Below are positions 57,150-64,000 of a DNA stretch of 64,000 bases, one piece after another. The stretch comes from a virus. The position numbers and the translations under genes were made by a program. The notes beneath the pieces were generated by a model. It searched no databases and was not told the DNA's origin. It saw only the letters and a list, made by a program, of their open reading frames with translations. Location of the stretch: the IMG/VR virus record IMGVR_UViG_3300022916_000010, positions 18,208-82,207 of that record; one strand, 5' to 3'. How positions within the stretch are numbered: the first letter of the stretch is position 1; each line of letters starts with the position of its first letter.

Positions 57150-57847
57150 ACTGGTATAAGCAAGCACAAATTGAGCAAGCAGACTTAATCGCAGATTACG
57201 AATCTTATATTGAAGATAGTAATAGCGATGAAGAAGTTATAAATCTTATACAGAGATTAACTAAAGACTTCGAGATCATTGATTTCGATGGTGATAGAAT
57301 AATATCTGCCATTATTAATGGTACTCATGTGATAATTGAATTAGGTGGATATTATGAAGTTCAAGAGCCTGTAGACTGGATCCAGAATATAGCGAACAGC
57401 GGAAATGCTTATCGTTATGTAGACGAAAGAGATTTTAATAAAGAATTTTGGGATGACGTTTCTGATGGATTTATGTTATATCATGGAACTGGCGAAGAGA
57501 GGTTTGATGATATAATAAGAAATGGTCTTGAATCTAGAGATGAGACTAGAGGGATTTCTAACAGAGGAACTGGGTCTGCTGTGTTTACTTCTGATGACCC
57601 AGGAACCCCCAGGAACCATTATGATAAGGTGATTGAGATTAACGTCGGACAGATGAAAAGAGATGGTTACATGCCAACTGTGGGCAAAGAAGGGCCTTTA
57701 GAAGAGGCCGAATTGATAGAGACATTAGCTCATAAGATTGGTTTAGAGGATTTTTATTATGAAGTGGACAGTTCGGATGGATTAAGTCATGGTACAGTAA
57801 TATTTTATAATGACATTCCTGCTAGATATTTGAGGGAAGCAGAATGA
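57146..57847 (+). CDS. W-Y-K-tagged ADP-ribosyltransferase-like protein
   Basis: 233 residues, M-N-W-Y-K-Q-A-Q start. The C-terminal half has L-Y-H-G-T-G (His of an H-Y-E/ART fold), I-I-R-N-G-L, S-A-V-F-T-S-D-D-P and later E-A-E-L-I-E, as in PARP/TRPT1/DarT-like folds. Would modify a protein or nucleic acid using NAD+. T4 Alt, packaged and injected, is a functional parallel. Confidence 0.7.
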   Translation: MNWYKQAQIEQADLIADYESYIEDSNSDEEVINLIQRLTKDFEIIDFDGDRIISAIINGTHVIIELGGYYEVQEPVDWIQNIANSGNAYRYVDERDFNKEFWDDVSDGFMLYHGTGEERFDDIIRNGLESRDETRGISNRGTGSAVFTSDDPGTPRNHYDKVIEINVGQMKRDGYMPTVGKEGPLEEAELIETLAHKIGLEDFYYEVDSSDGLSHGTVIFYNDIPARYLREAE

Positions 57848-58227
57848 ACTGGTATAAAAAAATAAAAATAGCATTGCCTGTCGATACAAGATACGAACGA
57901 GGTCATCGTCGCCCTTCGTATTTAAGTGTAGGACATCAGGACAAACCTTTGGACCAGATATGGGCATTATTTAGTGATTATTATCTAGATGTTTATGATT
58001 TATATAATGAAGATGGTATTGTACTCACTCATGAAGATTTATGGCCAGATCGGTCTGATATGTTAGCGAGAGGAAGATATGAAGATTTTAATCATAGAAT
58101 AAGTTTAGTTTATGAACAAAAATATAGTATGGTTCGATTTCCTCCTAGAAGAGAAAAAATGAGAGAAAAAATTATATCTGTTTTGGATAAACAATTTAAT
58201 AATCCTACAATAATTGAGTATAGATAA
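57844..58227 (+). CDS. W-Y-K family small protein, copy 10
   Basis: 127 residues. Subtype with Y-L-S-V-G-H and D-L-W-P-D before A-R-G-R-Y, shared only with copy 11. Confidence 0.85.
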   Translation: MNWYKKIKIALPVDTRYERGHRRPSYLSVGHQDKPLDQIWALFSDYYLDVYDLYNEDGIVLTHEDLWPDRSDMLARGRYEDFNHRISLVYEQKYSMVRFPPRREKMREKIISVLDKQFNNPTIIEYR

Positions 58228-58601
58228 TGAACTGGTATAAACAAATAAAAATAGCCCTGCCTGTTGATGATTCTAGATATGAGAATCCTTTCTATTTAAG
58301 TGTAGGACATAAGGATGCTCCTGGCGATAAGATATGGGTTATGTATAAAGATTTTAGTTTAGATATAAAAGACTTATATAATGAAGAAGGTAAAACTTTG
58401 ACTCATTTGGACTTATGGCCAGACAAGAATGAAATGTTTGCTAGAGGCAGATATGAAGCTAAAAGGCATACAGCCAGTGTGGTATATTTTCCTGCGATAG
58501 TTTATGATGGCCCGATCAGCAGAATGGATTTTGCTAAAAAGAGGGTTATAAAAGAGTTAGATAGGGCATTTGGAAATCCTAGAATATTTGAGTATAATTA
58601 A
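58227..58601 (+). CDS. W-Y-K family small protein, copy 11
   Basis: 124 residues, close relative of copy 10 (Y-L-S-V-G-H, D-L-W-P-D-K, A-R-G-R-Y, F-G-N-P-R-I-F-E-Y). Confidence 0.85.
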   Translation: MNWYKQIKIALPVDDSRYENPFYLSVGHKDAPGDKIWVMYKDFSLDIKDLYNEEGKTLTHLDLWPDKNEMFARGRYEAKRHTASVVYFPAIVYDGPISRMDFAKKRVIKELDRAFGNPRIFEYN

Positions 58602-59221
58602 TGAATTGGTACAAAACATCAATGGGGCTATATGAGGATTTGGAGCATTATGGGCCTGGCGGTGAAGGTTATCTTGACGAATTACAAGATAAAAAGCATA
58701 AATCTTTGATGGATTGGTATAGAAGAGATAAATATATAAAAGATTATGGTTGGTCTGTTCCCAATAGAGAAGCCATATCAAAAATAAATGATTTTATTGC
58801 CGGCGAAAAAATATTAGAGATTGGTGCTGGTTATGGTTTATGGGCCAAGTTGCTACAGGATGAAGGAGCAGATATTGCCGCTACTGATGCACATTCAGAT
58901 TATTATGGAGAAAAATTTAATCCTTCTTCTAAGTCTTTTACTCATGTAGAGAGTTTAGATGCTTTAAAAGCTTTAGAGAAATATGGTGGTTATGGAGTTT
59001 TGATGACAGTTTGGCCTCCATATGCTGATTCAATGGCGAATGAAGCTATAAAGAATTTTAAAGGAAATAAGCTAGTTTATGTTGGAGAAGGAGGGTGGGG
59101 ATGCACTGGAGATGACGACCTTCATTGCACTCTTGAGAATGAATGGTCGCAAGTAGAACGTATTGATATACCTAAATGGGATGGAATACATGATGCGGTT
59201 TACTTATATATAAGAAATTAA
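58601..59221 (+). CDS. W-Y-K-tagged methyltransferase-like protein
   Basis: 206 residues, M-N-W-Y-K-T-S-M. SAM-binding motif I I-L-E-I-G-A-G-Y-G-L near residue 72 and A-T-D-A-H after it, with V-L-M-T-V-W-P-P-Y as a motif-IV-like segment. Class I methyltransferase fold; substrate unknown. Confidence 0.75.
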   Translation: MNWYKTSMGLYEDLEHYGPGGEGYLDELQDKKHKSLMDWYRRDKYIKDYGWSVPNREAISKINDFIAGEKILEIGAGYGLWAKLLQDEGADIAATDAHSDYYGEKFNPSSKSFTHVESLDALKALEKYGGYGVLMTVWPPYADSMANEAIKNFKGNKLVYVGEGGWGCTGDDDLHCTLENEWSQVERIDIPKWDGIHDAVYLYIRN

Positions 59222-59233
59222 TAGGAGCTTGTA

Positions 59234-59578
59234 ATGAAAAAAATAAAGACTGCATCTTTTAGCAAATTATCTTATGGTCAAACTTTTTCTGAGACATTAA
59301 ACATCAACGCTAATGATTTTATGTTTGAAGAAATGACTCATGAAGATTATATCGAAGTAGAGGTCAATGGAACTTTCAATCCTGGTTTCAAAGATACTTG
59401 GGAGAATCCTACTGAAACTGCCAATTATGAGATAGATAATATAATTTGGTTAAGAGCCTCTGATGGAGCTAGGCTAGATATAACTAATGAGATCATGGAA
59501 TATCCCGGCCTGTCCGAGAAATTAGTTGACCTGTTAGGTCGTGCTGGTGCTGGCGAAACTTTTGAATATAACGATTAA
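59234..59578 (+). CDS. Hypothetical protein at the end of the tagged cluster
   Basis: 114 residues, M-K-K-I-K-T-A-S start (no W-Y). Beta-rich middle, acidic C-terminus. AGGAGCTTGTA upstream. Unknown. Confidence 0.7.
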   Translation: MKKIKTASFSKLSYGQTFSETLNINANDFMFEEMTHEDYIEVEVNGTFNPGFKDTWENPTETANYEIDNIIWLRASDGARLDITNEIMEYPGLSEKLVDLLGRAGAGETFEYND

Positions 59579-59619
59579 ATAAAAAGAGATAACGCATTCT
59601 CACTATTGGAAAAATAAAT

Positions 59620-59976
59620 TTGAGAAAAATAATATCATGGTATAAAACGGCACAGGATGCTAATATCCCCTCAGCAGAAAAGTGGATAATATCAACAGCC
59701 AAGCGGATTATGGAATTGACAGATGCGTATGGTGATGCAAATACAAATAATGATTATCCAAAAGTATTAAAAGTAATGAATCAAATGCATTCATTAGCAA
59801 ATGTTTTAAAAGTGTATACATATAAATTAAGAGATGGCAATATCAAAAGCACAGGCTGCGATAAAGAAATAATTCAACATTCAATAAATTTTGTTAACTC
59901 TTTAGATGCAAGTGATATCCATCATATCAATAATAAATTATTGGGGCTAGTCGCCAATCTCTCAACATGTCTATAA
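59620..59976 (+). CDS. Tagged helical protein, TTG start
   Basis: 118 residues starting TTG. S-W-Y-K-T-A-Q-D at residues 6-13 repeats the tag. Body of long helices. The ribosome binding site is poor, so the start is uncertain. Confidence 0.65.
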   Translation: MRKIISWYKTAQDANIPSAEKWIISTAKRIMELTDAYGDANTNNDYPKVLKVMNQMHSLANVLKVYTYKLRDGNIKSTGCDKEIIQHSINFVNSLDASDIHHINNKLLGLVANLSTCL

Positions 59977-60035
59977 TTTTCCGATATAAAAGTATGTATT
60001 AAATCAGCCTGTCAAGCTGGAAAGGAGTTGTTCCT

Positions 60036-60569
60036 ATGGAAACAGAAGAAATGCTTTATACCGGAGAAATGCTGTACAACTGCCTAAAAGATCTAATCGT
60101 TATAGCTCATCATTCTCAAAACAAAATCCCGACCGATGTTAGAAGTTCAATCTCAAAAAAATCTTGGCTTAAAGAGTTTTGTACTATAGCGTTACGGTGT
60201 CCTAGACAATCTGGTCATGACTATGCTATATACAAATTAATTAAGAATAGTCCGGATAAAAGATTTGCTATAATTGCAAAAACAGTAGAAATGAAGCGAA
60301 ATATGAGGAGAAGACTCAATAACGTATTAGACATGGAAAAAAGTTTAGAAAAGATTCGATATGCAGAATCTAGATCAAAAGAACAAATAGCTTTAGACAA
60401 TCAGAGAATATTATCTTTTAGTTCTGGTAATTTGGATAACATTAGGGGGATAAGAGATGTTGATTATGTTATAGTCAATTGTGCGTCTTTGATGTCTACG
60501 TCTAAATTAGAAGAATTATATGAAATTTTGTGTGGTTTGAATAATACATTAGTTATTTTAGTGGAATAG
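60036..60569 (+). CDS. Degenerate P-loop/terminase-like protein
   Basis: 177 residues. C-P-R-Q-S-G-H-D-Y-A-I occupies the Walker A place but lacks G-K-T/S. I-R-G-I-R-D-V-D-Y-V-I-V-N-C-A-S occupies the R-G-x-D-x-V-I-I-D-E place but lacks the acidic pair. It looks like an inactive ATPase derived from a helicase or terminase. AAGGAGTTGTTCCT upstream. Confidence 0.65.
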   Translation: METEEMLYTGEMLYNCLKDLIVIAHHSQNKIPTDVRSSISKKSWLKEFCTIALRCPRQSGHDYAIYKLIKNSPDKRFAIIAKTVEMKRNMRRRLNNVLDMEKSLEKIRYAESRSKEQIALDNQRILSFSSGNLDNIRGIRDVDYVIVNCASLMSTSKLEELYEILCGLNNTLVILVE

Positions 60570-60572
60570 AAA

Positions 60573-60815
60573 ATGAAGTGGTGGAGAATAAAATCTGACG
60601 AAGAAGTTTATCAATCTGAGAATGGAGATTGTATCCTTGTACATGATATATCAGATACAAACGATTCTTTTGATTATGAATTGAGGCTCGTCTATAATAA
60701 TTGTTCACAAGAAATAAAAATAAAAACAACAATATCTTTTAAAGAAATTATGATTAAAATGTTAAAAAATCGCGTTGAAAATAAAAACTCTGATTTAGAA
60801 ATATTTTTAAAATAA
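60573..60815 (+). CDS. Small hypothetical protein
   Basis: 80 residues, M-K-W-W-R-I-K start, beta-rich then Lys/Asn-rich. Unknown; the N-terminus only loosely recalls the W-Y-K tag. Confidence 0.65.
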   Translation: MKWWRIKSDEEVYQSENGDCILVHDISDTNDSFDYELRLVYNNCSQEIKIKTTISFKEIMIKMLKNRVENKNSDLEIFLK

Positions 60816-60825
60816 GGAATATATA

Positions 60826-61041
60826 ATGGGAAAATCTGAAAATATAACTAAGCTGCTTTCAAGCAAAAAAGGACGAGTTATCGTTCATAACACTTTAGGT
60901 AATTTGGTAAGCGGGACTTGCGACTCACCAGAAGACTTAATTGCCCTTTATAGGGAAACTGCTGATCAATTAGAATTTTGTTTAAAAGACAGCAAACAAA
61001 ACAAAAACCAACTATTTTTTAGTTTTTGTGGGGCTTTATAA
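60826..61041 (+). CDS. Small hypothetical protein
   Basis: 71 residues, AAGGAATATATA upstream. Mixed charge. Unknown. Confidence 0.65.
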   Translation: MGKSENITKLLSSKKGRVIVHNTLGNLVSGTCDSPEDLIALYRETADQLEFCLKDSKQNKNQLFFSFCGAL

Positions 61042-61125
61042 ATCTTTTATTATAAACACAATATAATTAAGAGGAAAAAGCTCAAATAGCTTGTATTTTT
61101 AATAAAAATAGATAAGGTTTTTACA

Positions 61126-64000
61126 GTGGATATATATAATCCTAATTTAATCATAGATAGAGAAGGTACAGAGATAAAGAGTAGCATCGTACTCAACAAG
61201 TTTATAACCAATAAAGTTAGAGTGCGAATGCTCAATACTCGTTACTACCCAACTAAATCAGTCTCTAAAACCGTTTCTCCCAGGAATTTAAGACTTGAAA
61301 TAAATGATGATGTAATATTCTTGGATAAAACTCTCAGTGACTATTTTGAGTTTTCGTTTTTATCTCAAATGATAGTTGGGAATAAATCTCTTGCGTATTC
61401 AGTTCAATATAGTACCAATGACGGTTATTCAGAAGATGCATCAGAGTTTGAAGGTCAAGGATTAGACATTTATAGCATATTGGCAGGATATCCTACTTTT
61501 GTAAATGCTATAAATTTATTAGGATATGATAAAACTACTGTCGGAGATAACGTTGTTAAGGATGCTTCTTGGAAATTTATTTTTAGAGTTACTGATAAAA
61601 ATTATGCAGCTTTAGTCTATAATAATTTTGAGCTTACTTTATCAAAAATAAATAATATTGATAATTTAGTTATAGACAATATTGATGAATATTCATCAAT
61701 GTATTTCTACACAGCATGGTTTGATGATATCTTCCCATTCTCGTATAGTCAACCAGCATATAGCTCATCGAGCAGTAGTAGTTTACTAAATTATAGTTCA
61801 TCAAGCAGTAGCAGCGAGTCTAGCAGCAGTTCTAGTTCTCCCGCTGTTAGCTCTTCTAGCGAGTCAAGTAGTTCAGAGAGTTCTACAAGCTCATCGAGTT
61901 CCATAAGTAGCTCAAGCAGCCCAAGCTCTTCAAGCTCGGAAAGTTCAAGCAGCTCATCTAGCAGTTCTAGCAGCTCTAGCAGTCTTAGTTCATCAAGTTC
62001 ATGGAGTAGCTCTAGTTCTGAAAGCTCGTCTAGCTCATCTAGTAGTTCAAGCTCTATAAGCAGTTCAAGTTCATCTAGCGGCTCTAGTAGTTCATCTAGT
62101 TCTAGTTCATCTAGCAGTTCCAGTTCTCCAAGCAGTTCCAGTTCTGGAAGTTCATCTAGTTCATCTAGCTCTAGTTCGTCTAGTCCTTCATCTAGTAGTT
62201 CTGCTGGTGATCGCTCTAGCTCCAGTTCTAGTAGCCTATATAGCAGTAGTTCGAGTAGCTCTAGTAGTTCATCTAGTAGCTCTCCAAGCTCATCCAGTTC
62301 AGTAAGTTCTAGTTCGTCTAGTTCTAGTTCATCGAGTAGTTCTCTCAGTTCAAGTTCATCTAGCGGCTCTAGTAGCTCGTCTAGCAGTTCGTCTAGCTCA
62401 TCTAGTTCTGAAAGCTCATCTAGTTCTGAAAGCTCATCTAGTTCTGAAAGCTCATCTAGTTCTGAAAGCTCATCTAGTTCTGAAAGCTCATCTAGCAGTT
62501 CTAGCAGCAGTTCCCCAAGCTCATCTAGTTCTGGAAGCTCTAGTAGTTCTGGAAGCTCTAGTAGCTCAGAAAGCTCATCTAGTAGTTCTAGTTCGTCTAG
62601 CTCAGAAAGCTCTAGTAGCTCAGAAAGCTCATCTAGTAGTTCTAGTTCTTCTAGCTCTAGTTCATCTAATAATCAATCTAGTAGTAGCTCCTCTAGCAAA
62701 TTTAGCAGTAGTTCTAGTAGTTCTAGCAGTTCTAGCAGTAGTTCATCAAGTTCGCCTGGCACGTTACCAACCAATGTAAGCAAAATCAGAACTGACGGAA
62801 ATGGAGATTACACATCCATACAAGGTTGGATTGCTGATCAATCTGCTGTTTTATCAATAGCACAGGTTGGAGAATTAGTTTTAGATGAAATTCATGATGA
62901 AACAGTTTATATTGATGGTTTTACAACTACTGATGAAAAATTCTTATGGTTAAGAGCAGAAGCTGGTAATGAATTTGATCACACTGACTTGACAGGAGCT
63001 AGAATATCAGAATCTGGAACAGGATATTATGCAGTTAGAATCATAGATGATTATATGCGTCTTGGAGGACATGATAATGGAACTAGCACTGGCTCAATTG
63101 GAATAACTAGAATTTCTGGTTCTTTAATAAATGCTTACGGAGTGGAAATAATCAATGCTTCTGATGTTTTAATACAACAAATAATTATATATAATTATAC
63201 AGGATCTAGTAATGCATATGGATTTTACCATGATGGAACCGGAAACACTATATTTAAAAATTGTTTAGTATATGATCTTTATGTTCCTACTGGTTTCGGA
63301 GATACTGTTGGATTTAAGGCCAATACCAGTGCCAGTATGGAATGTTATAACTGTACTGTTCATAATCTAGACGCATCTGGAGCCGATGACGCATATTCAT
63401 TCTTCGGGACTACTGCTGGATCTATGTATTGTTATAATTGCTATTCTGGCGGTTGCAGCGCTGACGGAGATGAAGGTTTTCATCCTAACACAGTAGGTGA
63501 TTATAATATATCTGATGACACTTCAGCTTCTATTTTTACTAATAATTTGCAAAATAAAGCTGCTTCTAACCAATTTGTGTCTATAAATCTAGGTAGCGAA
63601 AATTATTATCTCAAGACTAATTCTGATCTTGAAGATCCCTTCTCTGAGAATAATGACAATTATAATATAGATTTTGATATCGCCGGAGCTATTCCTGGAG
63701 ATAGATATGATGTTGGTATTAATGAGTTTATAGAAGTTGGAGATTCTAGTTCATCTAGTAGCAGATACAGCAGTTCATCTAGTTCTAGTTCATCTAGTAG
63801 CTCATCCAGTTCGTCTAGCTCCCCTGTAGCTAGTAGTTCTAGTTCTAGTAGCTTATATAGTTCAAGCTCTTCATCTAGTAGTTCATCTAGTAGTTCAAGT
63901 TTGTATAGTTCTAGCTCCTCTAGTAGTTCTAGCTCTAGTAGTTCTAGTTTATACAGCAGTAGCAGTTCAAGTAGCTCTAGCCTGTATAGTTCTTCTTCTA
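61126..64000 (+). CDS. Giant Ser-rich fibre or adhesin, 3'-truncated
   Basis: At least 958 codons, open to the window edge. GTG start with TAAGG eight bases upstream. Residues 1-210 form a mixed domain. Residues 211-545 are a nearly pure Ser linker with sporadic Glu, Gly, Pro and Tyr. Next comes a domain of about 325 residues with beta-helix-like repeats (I-S-G-S-L-I-N-A-Y-G-V, repeated N-C/Y-N-C-T, Gly/Asn turns), then another Ser/Tyr repeat. Such linkers occur in tail fibres and surface adhesins. No signal peptide. Confidence 0.85.
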   Translation, partial: MDIYNPNLIIDREGTEIKSSIVLNKFITNKVRVRMLNTRYYPTKSVSKTVSPRNLRLEINDDVIFLDKTLSDYFEFSFLSQMIVGNKSLAYSVQYSTNDGYSEDASEFEGQGLDIYSILAGYPTFVNAINLLGYDKTTVGDNVVKDASWKFIFRVTDKNYAALVYNNFELTLSKINNIDNLVIDNIDEYSSMYFYTAWFDDIFPFSYSQPAYSSSSSSSLLNYSSSSSSSESSSSSSSPAVSSSSESSSSESSTSSSSSISSSSSPSSSSSESSSSSSSSSSSSSSLSSSSSWSSSSSESSSSSSSSSSSISSSSSSSGSSSSSSSSSSSSSSSPSSSSSGSSSSSSSSSSSSPSSSSSAGDRSSSSSSSLYSSSSSSSSSSSSSSPSSSSSVSSSSSSSSSSSSSLSSSSSSGSSSSSSSSSSSSSSESSSSSESSSSSESSSSSESSSSSESSSSSSSSSSPSSSSSGSSSSSGSSSSSESSSSSSSSSSSESSSSSESSSSSSSSSSSSSSNNQSSSSSSSKFSSSSSSSSSSSSSSSSSPGTLPTNVSKIRTDGNGDYTSIQGWIADQSAVLSIAQVGELVLDEIHDETVYIDGFTTTDEKFLWLRAEAGNEFDHTDLTGARISESGTGYYAVRIIDDYMRLGGHDNGTSTGSIGITRISGSLINAYGVEIINASDVLIQQIIIYNYTGSSNAYGFYHDGTGNTIFKNCLVYDLYVPTGFGDTVGFKANTSASMECYNCTVHNLDASGADDAYSFFGTTAGSMYCYNCYSGGCSADGDEGFHPNTVGDYNISDDTSASIFTNNLQNKAASNQFVSINLGSENYYLKTNSDLEDPFSENNDNYNIDFDIAGAIPGDRYDVGINEFIEVGDSSSSSSRYSSSSSSSSSSSSSSSSSSPVASSSSSSSLYSSSSSSSSSSSSSSLYSSSSSSSSSSSSSSLYSSSSSSSSSLYSSSS
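62401..62490 (+). repeat. 18-bp perfect tandem repeat in the Ser-rich linker
   Basis: TCTAGTTCTGAAAGCTCA is repeated five times in a row (starts 62401, 62419, 62437, 62455, 62473), encoding S-S-S-E-S-S. The surrounding 1 kb is less regular, so this is a recent slippage expansion. Confidence 0.9.

Noticed and set aside
62401-62490. Noncoding satellite
   Set aside because: The repeats keep the reading frame of the Ser-rich protein throughout, so they are coding.

Overview
The window looks like part of a large (jumbo or huge) tailed-phage genome. About 120 mostly tiny genes are packed head to tail, almost all on the + strand, with frequent TAATG or ATGA overlaps and AAAGGAG/GAAAGG-type ribosome binding sites. 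It carries its own sigma factor, two RNA ligases, several tRNAs, two homing endonucleases, a lysozyme-like protein and a huge serine-rich fibre gene. No ribosomal RNA, insertion sequence or CRISPR array was seen. The host cannot be named from the sequence. Everything here comes from reading the sequence by eye; no search or folding program was run.

Layout. 0-1.5 kb: A-rich small genes. 1.5-1.86 kb: a gene-free block with two families of iteron-like direct repeats. 1.86-5.1 kb: small membrane and hypothetical proteins. 5.1-5.3 kb: tRNA-Arg and a tRNA-Leu-like relic. 5.4-13.2 kb: longer genes, including a T4 Rnl1-type RNA ligase, a sigma-70 family factor, an AT-hook protein, a DraRnl-type RNA ligase, a metallophosphoesterase and a GT4 glycosyltransferase. 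13.6-32.5 kb: accessory genes, including a WGR-PARP protein interrupted at its start by a GIY-YIG endonuclease, an AbrB-like regulator, a bL12-CTD-like protein, two HNH proteins, a DNA methyltransferase-like protein, a phosphoribosyltransferase, a lipoprotein, a transglycosylase-like protein, NADAR and SprT. 32.5-47.3 kb: about 55 very small genes, many membrane or zinc-ribbon proteins, separated by tRNAs, odd tRNA-like structures and hairpins. 47.5-50 kb: a three-gene minus-strand island with a DNA methyltransferase. 50.1-60 kb: a subtilisin-like protease followed by about 18 genes, most starting with Met-Asn-Trp-Tyr-Lys or a close variant. 60-64 kb: small genes and the start of a giant Ser-rich fibre/adhesin that runs off the window.

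Three themes stand out. (1) In the protease cluster, a short N-terminal W-Y-K tag is shared by a tandem small-protein family and by proteins with unrelated bodies (2H-phosphoesterase-like, ADP-ribosyltransferase-like, methyltransferase-like). This resembles a capsid-targeting/propeptide system with a dedicated protease, comparable in logic to T4 internal proteins, Alt and gp21. (2) Several tRNA genes are interrupted, permuted or reduced, in a genome that also encodes two RNA ligases and candidate end-healing enzymes. (3) A polar word, TCCCTGA, recurs on the + strand from about 2 to 47.2 kb, often at gene ends, and is rare afterwards.
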